The notes under the pieces are model-generated. The model saw only the letters and a program-made list of their open reading frames with translations, did not search any database and was not told where the DNA came from. A program made the translations under genes and the position numbers. From contig JANLJF010000048.1 in the NCBI GenBank assembly GCA_029255605.1, forward strand, positions 1 through 64,000: a stretch of 64,000 nt of DNA, in the 5' to 3' direction. The DNA is from Azovibrio restrictus. GTDB taxonomy: Bacteria; Bacteroidota; Bacteroidia; Chitinophagales; Chitinophagaceae. Positions 26,889-36,063 of this stretch are shown here, piece by piece (the first letter of the stretch is position 1; the number at the start of each line of letters is the position of its first letter).

Positions 26889-28730
26889 TAATAATTCAGT
26901 TATAGCGGTTACCAGTTCGGCTCTTGTGATAGGTACACCTTTAATTTTATTGTATCCTACAGCATCTATCAGATATTGATCACGGATAATTTTAATCAAT
27001 TGGCCATTGTTAATCTCTGGTATCAGTACTTTCTTATAGCCTTTAAGTATGTCGCCCAGGTTTTTGGGGAATGGGCGCAGATGGCGCAAATGTGCATGTG
27101 CAACTTGTTTGCCTTGTGCCTGCAGCTCTGATGCAGCACTTTTGATTGCACCATAAGTAGAGCCCCAACCCAATACAAGTACATCTCCTGTTTCAGGGCC
27201 ACTATCAAGTGTTTGCAGCGGTATGTAATCGGCAATGCGGGCTACCTTTTCTTCCCTTGTTTTCACCATATGCTGGTGGTTTTCGGGATCGTAAGAAATA
27301 TTGCCGGTAATGTCTTCTTTCTCAAGGCCACCTATACGATGCTCCAAACCTGCATAACCGGGAACAGACCATGGGCGCACCAGTTTTTCATCGCGCTGGT
27401 AGGGCATAAATTTCTCTTCCCCTTCTGCCAGTGCTGTTTTAAAATTTACTTCTATAGCAGGCAAGTCGGCCGATTGGGGAAAACGCCAGGGTTCCGCACC
27501 ATTCGCTATATAACCATCGCTCAGGAAGATAACCGGTGTCATATGCTGCACTGCTATCCTTGTTGCTTCAAATACAGCATCAAAGCAATCGCTTGGCGTG
27601 GAAGCCGAAATGACAGGCATGGGGCATTCTCCATTACGTCCATAATACGCTTGTAAAAGGTCGCTCTGTTCTGTTTTGGTGGGCAAGCCGGTAGAAGGGC
27701 CGCCCCGCTGTATGTTTACAATTAGCAATGGTATTTCCAGCATCACTGCCAGGCCCATCGCTTCTGTTTTTAGTGCCATACCGGGGCCCGATGTGGTAGT
27801 AACGCCTAAGCTGCCACCATAAGAAGCGCCAATGGCAGATGTGATACCTGCTATTTCATCCTCAGCCTGGAAGGTGCGGATGCCAAAGTTTTTGAAACGG
27901 GATAATTCGTGCAGAATATCTGATGCCGGTGTAATAGGATAAGTACCTAAGAATATAGGTAAGCCCGATTTTTCGCCTGCAGCTACAATGCCATATGCAA
28001 GCGCGGCATTCCCCGTTATACCCCTGTATTTTCCGACAGGTAATTTAGCTTTTTCAACTTTATATCGCGTGGTAAAAGCCTCTACCGTATCGCCATAGTT
28101 GTAGCCTGCCTGTAGTGCTTTCAGGTTACTGTCAAATATTTCCTGGCGCTTCCCGAATTTATCCTGTAGGAAGGCAATGGTAGAAGACATATCCCTGTTG
28201 TAGAGCCAATACAAAAAGCCCAATACAAACATGTTTTTTGCACGGTCTTTTTCTTTGGTGCCCATCTGTATTTCCTTCAGGGCCTCTCGGGTCAGTTTGG
28301 TAACGTCTATTTTGAAAAGCTGGTAATTGGTCAACGAATCATCCTCGATAGGATTAACACCATCGGGATAATTTGCAAGACGCAGGTTTTTCGAATCGAA
28401 ACCATCGGTATTGGCAATGATGATGCCACCGGGTTTCAGCGATTTCAGGTTCACCTTCAGTGCAGCAGCGTTCATAACTACCAACACATCACAACTGTCA
28501 CCCGGGGTATATATGCGGTTGCTGGAAAAATGTAGCTGGTAACCACTTACACCGGGTACAGTACCCTGTGGGGCACGAATTTCTGCCGGAAAATCCGGAA
28601 AGGTGGAAAGGTCGTTACCTAATAAAGCAGTACTGTTGGTAAACTGGCTACCTGTAAGTTGCATCCCGTCACCACTGTCACCCGCAAACTTTATGACTAC
28701 ATCTTCTACAACCTGAGTTGAAACTGGCAT
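26886..28730 (-). CDS. 2-oxoacid:acceptor oxidoreductase, fused gamma-alpha subunit (KorA-like)
   Basis: VVIKFAGDSGDGMQLTGSQF...GNAALAYGIVAAGEKSGLPIFLGTYPITPASDILHELS; GPGMALKTEAMGLAVMLEIPLLIVNIQRGGPSTGLPTKTEQSDLLQA. Confidence 0.93.
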   Translation of the reverse strand: MPVSTQVVEDVVIKFAGDSGDGMQLTGSQFTNSTALLGNDLSTFPDFPAEIRAPQGTVPGVSGYQLHFSSNRIYTPGDSCDVLVVMNAAALKVNLKSLKPGGIIIANTDGFDSKNLRLANYPDGVNPIEDDSLTNYQLFKIDVTKLTREALKEIQMGTKEKDRAKNMFVLGFLYWLYNRDMSSTIAFLQDKFGKRQEIFDSNLKALQAGYNYGDTVEAFTTRYKVEKAKLPVGKYRGITGNAALAYGIVAAGEKSGLPIFLGTYPITPASDILHELSRFKNFGIRTFQAEDEIAGITSAIGASYGGSLGVTTTSGPGMALKTEAMGLAVMLEIPLLIVNIQRGGPSTGLPTKTEQSDLLQAYYGRNGECPMPVISASTPSDCFDAVFEATRIAVQHMTPVIFLSDGYIANGAEPWRFPQSADLPAIEVNFKTALAEGEEKFMPYQRDEKLVRPWSVPGYAGLEHRIGGLEKEDITGNISYDPENHQHMVKTREEKVARIADYIPLQTLDSGPETGDVLVLGWGSTYGAIKSAASELQAQGKQVAHAHLRHLRPFPKNLGDILKGYKKVLIPEINNGQLIKIIRDQYLIDAVGYNKIKGVPITRAELVTAITELL

Positions 28731-28883
28731 ATGATAAAAATAGGCTGCAAAGTTAGGCATTTTGGCAGTGCAGGGGGTAAAATAGACCCAATAATATGCA
28801 TAACTTGTTTTTTACATGTTATTGTAAAAAATGATAACCCTCTTTGGCGGGAAGACTTTAATATTTAATGTTCAGCCATTTGG

Positions 28884-28891
28884 TGTAGGTT
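28884..28891 (+). promoter_or_regulatory. Candidate -7 element (TAGGTTTG) for the VWA gene
   Basis: Match to TAnnTTTG 22 nt upstream of the start. Confidence 0.35.
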
Positions 28892-28913
28892 TGTAATAAC
28901 GGGATTTCACATA

Positions 28914-30884
28914 ATGCAGACTGTAAGGACGGCACTGGTTTTTTTGTTGCTGGTAATAGGATTTTATGTACATGGCCAGGCCCCTGGAAATGTAAAACAA
29001 CCACGTATTCTGATACTGCTGGATGGCTCATCGAGCATGGGTAATAAATGGATAGGCAATGAAAGGCGTTTTGATGCCGCATCGCGTATTATTACTGCAC
29101 TTATTGATAGCCTTTATAAGGTAAATAAAGATGTAGAGTTTGCCCTGAGGGTATATGGCCACCAGTATCCCGCTCAGGAAAACAATTGCTATGATACGCG
29201 AAGGGAGGTGATGTTCAGCAAAGACAATCTTACCCAGATGTCGCTGCGGCTGGCTGCATTGCGGCCCATCGGTGTTTCCCCTATTGCTTTTTCATTGAAG
29301 GAAGCGGTAGAAAATGACCTTACTGACCCCTTACGCAATATGTACAGCCTGATACTGGTAACCGACGGCGGGGAAAGCTGCGGAGGAAACATCTGCGAGG
29401 TGATGGAAAAGCTGCTTTCGAAAAAAATAGAATTTAAACCCTACATTCTAAGCCTTGTAAACGATGCTGCACTGAAAGGGCAGTATGATTGTTTAGGCAA
29501 TTACCTGCTGGTAAGCAAGGAAGATGAATTGAAACCTGCGGTGGGTAAAATAGTAGATGCGTACAGGCAAATGTTTGTGATGCAGCGCATAGATAAAAAG
29601 CTGCTGGAATCTGCTGTTGTAAATACCCCCAGTGTATTGAAGGTAGATATCCCTAAGTTTAAAGTGACACAGGAGGTGGAAACCCCGGCAGCAGAACCCC
29701 CGAAACCTAAACCGGAAGTAACCCGGCCCCCCGTGCAGCAACCGCCTGTAGTGGTTCCTCAACCTACGCGCGACATTACCAACCGAACCAATGACCCGGC
29801 ACCTACGCCGGAAAAGAAACTGGCGAAAGAGATTATTGAGAGCATGAGTATAGCAAAATCGGTACGCAGCTTGCCGGTGTACTATGCTACCAGGGAATAT
29901 ACGCCATTATACCTGCCACCTTTCAAATTACCGGCGATACCTGATGAGCCGCAACCTAAGCCAGTACCCCCTACATCACCTGTGGTAGCAGTGCCAGCGA
30001 CAAAACCACCGATAACAACGCCTAAGCCGCAACCCAAGCCGGCAGTAAAACCGCAACCTAAACCAGTAGCTACCAAACCACCGGTACAAACCACAAAACC
30101 ACAGGAACTGAAAACAATAAAACAGGAAAGCACTGATAATACCAATAAAGAAAACACCCTGATTGTTCTATTTACAGACGGCAAAAACAAATTCTACCAA
30201 TCGGCACCGGAGATAGTGCTATATGATGTAAAGACAAATAAGCCTGTTCATAAATTTAATCGTACCGTAGATGTATATGGCAAGCCGCACCCGCAAAAAA
30301 TAACAGCCGGTACGTATAACCTGAGAATAACAGGCAAAAGTAACCTCGTAGTTCCGAATGTAGTGGTGGAACCCGCAAAAGACAATACAGTGCTGGTGCA
30401 GGTAACCAAAGGGTCAATAGACTTTGCATATCAGGGCAATGGTAAGAGGCCTATGACCGACTATAAAGCAAGCGTTGTAAAACGGTTTGACAGTGCGCCT
30501 GTTGTATATCAAAAAACTACAGAACGTATTGAATATGATCCGGGTACCTATTTTGTAGAGGTAAACACGCTACCCCCATGGCGCAAATCATTTGACCTGG
30601 ATTTTGGTACCATTCATGGTATAGAAATACCTGAAGAAGGCGATTTAATAATAGACAATAGCAAACAGTTGGGTAAGGTTAGTTTGTATTATCCATATGG
30701 CGACAGATTCAGGATATTTTATAGCCTGAATGTGGATGGAAGCGGTAAAGAATTGAAACTGAAAGTATTACCCGGCACTTACCGTGCAGGTTATAAGAAA
30801 AACCCTAACCTGCCGTATGCGGAAGAAACCATGGTAGATTTTTCTGTAACAAGCAATAATGTTACTAACTTAGTAATTCAATAA
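28914..30884 (+). CDS. Secreted VWA-domain protein with Pro/Lys-rich linkers
   Basis: Signal peptide; RILILLDGSSSMGNKW (MIDAS); LILVTDGGESC; PQPKPVPPTSPVVAVPATKPPITTPKPQPKP. Confidence 0.88.
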   Translation: MQTVRTALVFLLLVIGFYVHGQAPGNVKQPRILILLDGSSSMGNKWIGNERRFDAASRIITALIDSLYKVNKDVEFALRVYGHQYPAQENNCYDTRREVMFSKDNLTQMSLRLAALRPIGVSPIAFSLKEAVENDLTDPLRNMYSLILVTDGGESCGGNICEVMEKLLSKKIEFKPYILSLVNDAALKGQYDCLGNYLLVSKEDELKPAVGKIVDAYRQMFVMQRIDKKLLESAVVNTPSVLKVDIPKFKVTQEVETPAAEPPKPKPEVTRPPVQQPPVVVPQPTRDITNRTNDPAPTPEKKLAKEIIESMSIAKSVRSLPVYYATREYTPLYLPPFKLPAIPDEPQPKPVPPTSPVVAVPATKPPITTPKPQPKPAVKPQPKPVATKPPVQTTKPQELKTIKQESTDNTNKENTLIVLFTDGKNKFYQSAPEIVLYDVKTNKPVHKFNRTVDVYGKPHPQKITAGTYNLRITGKSNLVVPNVVVEPAKDNTVLVQVTKGSIDFAYQGNGKRPMTDYKASVVKRFDSAPVVYQKTTERIEYDPGTYFVEVNTLPPWRKSFDLDFGTIHGIEIPEEGDLIIDNSKQLGKVSLYYPYGDRFRIFYSLNVDGSGKELKLKVLPGTYRAGYKKNPNLPYAEETMVDFSVTSNNVTNLVIQ

Positions 30885-30896
30885 TCTCCCGTCCTC

Positions 30897-31340
30897 TTGG
30901 AAGGTATAGTCATCAGCCGGATAAATATACAGGATGAAAGGTATCCGCAGGTATATGAGCTCCGCGAAGAAATATTACGAAAGCCGATAGGGCTATCTCT
31001 TAAAAATGAAGACCTGAGCGCCGATGCTCAAAACGACATCTTTATAGCCGAAAATGGAAATGAGGTGATTGGCTGCGTGATGCTGCATCCTATAGCCGAT
31101 GAGGAAAAAATAAAGCTACGCCAGATGGCTGTGCATAGCCGGTGGCAAGGCCAGGGAATTGGCAGGATGCTGGTAGAAGCTGCCGAAGCTTATGCCAAGG
31201 AAAAAGGATATGCTTCCATTATACTGCATGCCAGGCAGATAGCCGAACCATTTTACAAAAAGCTGGGTTATTATACTACCAGCAGCGTATTTACTGAAGT
31301 AGGTATTCCGCACGTAGTGATGGAAAAAGACATATTTTGA
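30897..31340 (+). CDS. GNAT family N-acetyltransferase (TTG start)
   Basis: IKLRQMAVHSRWQGQGIGRMLVEAAEAYAKEKGYASIILHARQIAEPFYKKLGY. Confidence 0.92.
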   Translation: MEGIVISRINIQDERYPQVYELREEILRKPIGLSLKNEDLSADAQNDIFIAENGNEVIGCVMLHPIADEEKIKLRQMAVHSRWQGQGIGRMLVEAAEAYAKEKGYASIILHARQIAEPFYKKLGYYTTSSVFTEVGIPHVVMEKDIF

Positions 31341-32494
31341 CCAATTGCATATCACGAAAAGATAATTACAGGGCTGTATGTTATGAACAGGCGGCAGCAT
31401 TGCCACAGGAATGGCATGATATGCTACCTGCAGATCATTTCCTGCATCCATCCCAATTATCTGTTACCGAAGCTGCAATGCTTCCAGATGTTTCTTTCTT
31501 ATATATACTATTGTACGAAAAGGATAAACCTGTAGCCGCGTCCTACTTCCAGATATTGCAGGTAAAAGAAAAGCACCTGAATATAGCAAGCTTAAAACCC
31601 TTGCAAAAAATTGGCTGGAAAGCGTTTGCCTTTGCATCACCTAAATTGTTGGTAGCGGGCCATTTGTTTCGGCACGATGTAGCCTCTTTTTATTGGAGCG
31701 AAAATATGAGCATGTTCGATGTTTACCGGCTATATAAGCTGGCTATCGATACAGCATTAGGCAATAGCTGCAGCAATGCCGTATTGGTAAAAGACACACC
31801 AGAGGCATTGGTGCCTTATTTTCAGAACTATGCGCCGAAATATATCTTGCTGCGTAATGATATATCTATGGAAATGGATATACCCGACACCTGGCAATCA
31901 ATAGAAGATTATGAAAAAGCCCTGAAGCATAAATATGCACAACGCTTCCGAAAGATAAAGCAGGCAGGAAAAGATATACAGGTAAAAGAGTTTTCCGGGC
32001 AAGAAGTAAAGCAAAATAAAAAGAAACTGTACGAACTGTACCTGCAGGTTTGCGAGAGGCAAACAGCACGCGTTGGTTACCTTAGTGAAGATTTTCTGCC
32101 ACTGCTGAAAGAATATTATGGCGAAAGCCTGAAGGTATGGGGCATGTTTGATGGTGAAGAAATGGTAGGTTTTTTCAGTGCATGGGAAAAAGCAGCAGCA
32201 TTTGATATGTTTTACATAGGCTTCGACTATAACCGAAACGCATCTTTACAGCTTTATTTCAATATCCTTTTCTTCAGTATAGAGCAGGCAATAAAATTGA
32301 AAAAGCCACTGCTGATACTCGGGCGCACAGCATTAGATGCCAAGGCCCGCCTGGGTTGCAAACCGCATTATCTTTCCACTTTTGTATATATACGTAGCCG
32401 TCCTATACGTCTTGCGGTATTGGCCATACAAAACACTTCCCAGCAACAGGAAGGTGAATGGGAACAAAGACACCCATTAAAACAAAGCAAATGA
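31337..32494 (+). CDS. FemAB/GNAT-like acyltransferase-fold protein
   Basis: FRKIKQAGKDIQVKEFSG...LYLQVCERQTARVGYLSEDFLPLLKEYYGESLKVWGMFDGEEMVGFF; ATGA overlap with the upstream gene. Confidence 0.65.
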   Translation: MTNCISRKDNYRAVCYEQAAALPQEWHDMLPADHFLHPSQLSVTEAAMLPDVSFLYILLYEKDKPVAASYFQILQVKEKHLNIASLKPLQKIGWKAFAFASPKLLVAGHLFRHDVASFYWSENMSMFDVYRLYKLAIDTALGNSCSNAVLVKDTPEALVPYFQNYAPKYILLRNDISMEMDIPDTWQSIEDYEKALKHKYAQRFRKIKQAGKDIQVKEFSGQEVKQNKKKLYELYLQVCERQTARVGYLSEDFLPLLKEYYGESLKVWGMFDGEEMVGFFSAWEKAAAFDMFYIGFDYNRNASLQLYFNILFFSIEQAIKLKKPLLILGRTALDAKARLGCKPHYLSTFVYIRSRPIRLAVLAIQNTSQQQEGEWEQRHPLKQSK

Positions 32495-32496
32495 TA

Positions 32497-35334
32497 TTAG
32501 TGTGCAGCTAACCAGTTAGCGCCCGTACCGGCTTCTGTACGTACCGGCACATTGTGTGGCAGCACCATCGCATTTTCCATTTCCTCCTGTACTAGTTTTT
32601 TTGCGAGTTCCAATTCTTCCATGGGCACATCAAATACAAGCTCATCGTGCACTTGCAATATCATACGTGTTCGCAAGTTTTGTTCTTTTAATTTGCGATG
32701 TACGCGTACCATAGCCAGCTTTATCATTTCGGCAGCTGTGCCCTGTATGGGCGAGTTGATGGCATTTCGTTCGGCATAACCACGCACCGTTTGGTTGGCA
32801 GAAAGAATATCGCGCAGGTAACGTTTGCGGCCCATCAGGGTTTCTACATAACCATGCTCGCGGGCAAAGTTTATGGTGTTATCCATATACTTTTTGATAG
32901 AGCTATATTGAGTAAAATAGTTTTCAATAATAGTCTTTGCTTCTGTACGGCTTACGCCTAATGATTCAGAAAGTCCGAATGCCGTTTGGCCATATATGAT
33001 ACCAAAGTTAACAGCCTTGGCAGCGCGTCTCATTTCAAATGTTACGTCTGCTTCGGCTACGCCATATACTTTAGCAGCTGTAGCAGTGTGAATGTCTTTA
33101 TTTGAAATAAAAGCCTCTATCATATTTTCATCGCCACTTATGGCAGCAACAATGCGTAGTTCTATCTGCGAATAGTCGGCAGAAACAAGTGTCCAACCTT
33201 CTCCACGAGATATGAACGCTTTACGTATCTCGCGACCCCGGTCGGTGCGTATAGGAATATTTTGCAGGTTAGGGTCGATACTACTAAGGCGGCCTGTAAC
33301 TGCCACTGCCTGGTTGAAACTGGTATGTACCCTGCCTGTGCGTGGATTTATCATGGTAGGCAGTGCATCTACATACGTACTCTTCAGCTTGCTCAGTTCG
33401 CGGAAGGCGAGTATGTCATCCACGATTTGATGTTTATTGCGCAGCTTTGCCAGCACATCTTCACCGGTTGCATACTGGCCCGTTTTGGTTTTCTTGGCCT
33501 TGTCATCCAGTTTCATTTTTTCAAACAATACTTCACCCAGTTGTTTAGGTGAACCGAGATTGAAAACGATGCCTGCCTGTTTATAAACACTGTCTTCTGC
33601 AATTTTTATTTCGCGCTCCAGTTCTTTGGAATATTCTCTCAGGAAGTTTACATCTATACCCACGCCTTCCACTTCCATATCCACCAGTATAGGCACCAAC
33701 GGATTTTCTACTTCAGCAAACACTTTACGTACCTCCTGCTTATCCAGCATAGGATCGAAAACCTGCTTTAGCTGGAGTGTAACATCCGCATCTTCGGCAG
33801 CATCTTCTTTTACCTGTTCAATATCTACATCACGCATGTTCAGCTGGTTCTTCCCCTTTTTGCCAATGAGCGTTTCTATTGATATAGGTTCATAAGAAAG
33901 ATACTTGGTGCTCAGTGCATCCATGTTGCGTTTTCCATCGGGCTCTATTACATAGTGTGCCAACATGGTATCGTATATCGAACCTTTCAGTTCGAAGCCA
34001 TACCATTTCAGGATGGTCAGGTCATATTTGATGTTCTGCCCTATCCACAATACATCTTCTTTATCAAACAGCGGTTTGAACTTATTAAGCACCGCTATTG
34101 CCGCCTCCCTGTCTTCCGGCAGCCATACATAATAGGCGGTACCTTTTTCCCAGCAAAAACTCATACCGATGATATCGGCCAGGTTTGCATCTATATTGGT
34201 CGTTTCTGTATCAAAGGCTATTTCTTTTTGCTGCAATAATTGCTGCACAAGGGTATCTATCTCTGCCGCTTCTTTTACCAGTATGTAATTGTGCGGGGTA
34301 TTGTTTACGTTGTGGCTGGCAACCGGTACTATATCTTCAATAGCATCGGCCAGCGCTTCATTAGGTGCTGCAGGTGCAGTGAAGCCGCCTTTTTGCTGAA
34401 TAGGCTGGCCAAAGAGATCGAGCGGGGCATTAGGATTGAAAGCAGGAGCGGTAACCACTTCTTCACCCAGTACGCGCTTGCCCAGCGTTTTAAATTCCAG
34501 CTCGGTAAATACTTCGCTTAGTTTCTCTTTATTCAATTCCTTTACCCTGAAATCTTCCTCATGAAATGAAACGGGCACATTAGTTATAATAGTCGCCAGC
34601 TTTTTTGATAATATAGCCAGATCCTTTCCTGTGCGAATTTTTTCGCCTAATGCACCTTTAATGCCGTCGGCATTGGCCAATACATTTTCAAGCGTATCAT
34701 ATTCTGCCAATAGCTTGGCGGCCGTTTTTTCGCCCACACCCGGTATGCCGGGTATATTATCTACCGCATCGCCCATGAGGCCCAATATATCTATTACCTG
34801 CTCTACCCTTTTAATATTCCACTTAGCGCATACCTGCTCGGGACCCATTATTTCAACACTGCCCCCCTGGTAGGCAGGTTTGTAGATGTATACATTTTCG
34901 CGCACCAATTGACCGTAATCTTTATCTGGTGTCACCATATACACCTGGTACCCAAGGTCGGCAGCTTCATGTGCCAATGCCCCTATAACATCATCGGCCT
35001 CGAAGCCATCTTTTTCCATACAAGGCAGGTTGAAGCCCTTTATAATACGCTTAATATCCGGTATGGCGGCCGTTATATCTTCAGGGGCTTCCTGTCTGTT
35101 TGCTTTATAGTCTGTAAAATCTGTATGCCTGTCTGTAGGTGCATGGGTATCAAATACTACAGCCAGGTGTGTAGGCTTTTCTTTATTAAGCAAGTCGAGC
35201 AGCGTAGTGGTGAACCCAAATTGCGCATTGGTATTGCGGCCCGTACTGGTAATACGCGGGCTACGAATTAAAGCATAATACGCACGGTATATCAGCGCAT
35301 AGGCATCCAGCAGAAAAAGCTTTTTTTCAGACAT
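32497..35334 (-). CDS. polA: DNA polymerase I
   Basis: 5'-3' exo domain (LFLLDAYALIYRAYYA), 3'-5' exo domain (IAFDTETTNIDA), polymerase motifs (DPNLQNIPIRTDRGREIRKAF; SADYSQIELRIVAAISGD; QVHDELVFDVP). Confidence 0.99.
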   Translation of the reverse strand: MSEKKLFLLDAYALIYRAYYALIRSPRITSTGRNTNAQFGFTTTLLDLLNKEKPTHLAVVFDTHAPTDRHTDFTDYKANRQEAPEDITAAIPDIKRIIKGFNLPCMEKDGFEADDVIGALAHEAADLGYQVYMVTPDKDYGQLVRENVYIYKPAYQGGSVEIMGPEQVCAKWNIKRVEQVIDILGLMGDAVDNIPGIPGVGEKTAAKLLAEYDTLENVLANADGIKGALGEKIRTGKDLAILSKKLATIITNVPVSFHEEDFRVKELNKEKLSEVFTELEFKTLGKRVLGEEVVTAPAFNPNAPLDLFGQPIQQKGGFTAPAAPNEALADAIEDIVPVASHNVNNTPHNYILVKEAAEIDTLVQQLLQQKEIAFDTETTNIDANLADIIGMSFCWEKGTAYYVWLPEDREAAIAVLNKFKPLFDKEDVLWIGQNIKYDLTILKWYGFELKGSIYDTMLAHYVIEPDGKRNMDALSTKYLSYEPISIETLIGKKGKNQLNMRDVDIEQVKEDAAEDADVTLQLKQVFDPMLDKQEVRKVFAEVENPLVPILVDMEVEGVGIDVNFLREYSKELEREIKIAEDSVYKQAGIVFNLGSPKQLGEVLFEKMKLDDKAKKTKTGQYATGEDVLAKLRNKHQIVDDILAFRELSKLKSTYVDALPTMINPRTGRVHTSFNQAVAVTGRLSSIDPNLQNIPIRTDRGREIRKAFISRGEGWTLVSADYSQIELRIVAAISGDENMIEAFISNKDIHTATAAKVYGVAEADVTFEMRRAAKAVNFGIIYGQTAFGLSESLGVSRTEAKTIIENYFTQYSSIKKYMDNTINFAREHGYVETLMGRKRYLRDILSANQTVRGYAERNAINSPIQGTAAEMIKLAMVRVHRKLKEQNLRTRMILQVHDELVFDVPMEELELAKKLVQEEMENAMVLPHNVPVRTEAGTGANWLAAH

Positions 35335-35400
35335 GCGGCTAAGTTAAGCAATGTGCTGATGCAGTGATAATTAATAGTGCATCCGGAAGGATATATTGGC

Positions 35401-35901
35401 TTACCACTCATATTCTGCCTCTACGCGGTCCTTCAGACGGCTCACCATCAAAAAAGTGGCAGGGCATCGATATACATTTTGTATATAGGTATCGTTATAC
35501 AGGTCAAAAGGTTTTTTGTCGTGATGCGGAAATTCAGCACAATCCGCGGGGCGCACTTCATATATAGTGCACATATTATTTACCAAAAACTGGCAAGGCA
35601 GGTTGCGGTTCACCCAGTCGCCGGTATCTTCTTCCTTTACCAGCCATTTTTCACGAAATGCTTTGGGTGACATACGCAGGTGGGTAGCAATGCGGGTAAC
35701 ATCTTGCTGGGTATAAATAGGTGTCATGGTTTTGCAACAATTAGCGCATGTGGTACAGTCTACATCTTTCCAAACAGTACTATTTACCTCATCCACAACA
35801 GTATGTATATCTTCCGGCACAATATCGTCCAGCTTTTGCAGGAAGGCTGTTAGCTCCTCTCTTTTTTCTGTTGCTTCTTTTTTAAATAATTCCAGGTCCA
35901 T
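35401..35901 (-). CDS. YkgJ-family cysteine cluster protein
   Basis: DCTTCANCCKTMTPIYTQQDVTRIA...CQFLVNNMCTIYEVRPADCAEFPHHD. Confidence 0.92.
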   Translation of the reverse strand: MDLELFKKEATEKREELTAFLQKLDDIVPEDIHTVVDEVNSTVWKDVDCTTCANCCKTMTPIYTQQDVTRIATHLRMSPKAFREKWLVKEEDTGDWVNRNLPCQFLVNNMCTIYEVRPADCAEFPHHDKKPFDLYNDTYIQNVYRCPATFLMVSRLKDRVEAEYEW

Positions 35902-36063
35902 ACTGCGTTGTAAATATACTGATTGCACGATGCGTACAGGATTTTTGTTACCTTTTGCCGGAAGTTTTAAACCTAGGCACGAAATTAGTATCAAATAAAA
36001 AAGGGTTTAAAAAACTACTAGAAAACAATAACTTATAAAGTGTGATGGAATAGGGAAATTTAC

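Noticed and set aside
29950-30110. Possible DNA tandem repeat in the VWA gene
   Set aside because: This is Pro/Lys-rich low-complexity coding sequence without a fixed DNA period.
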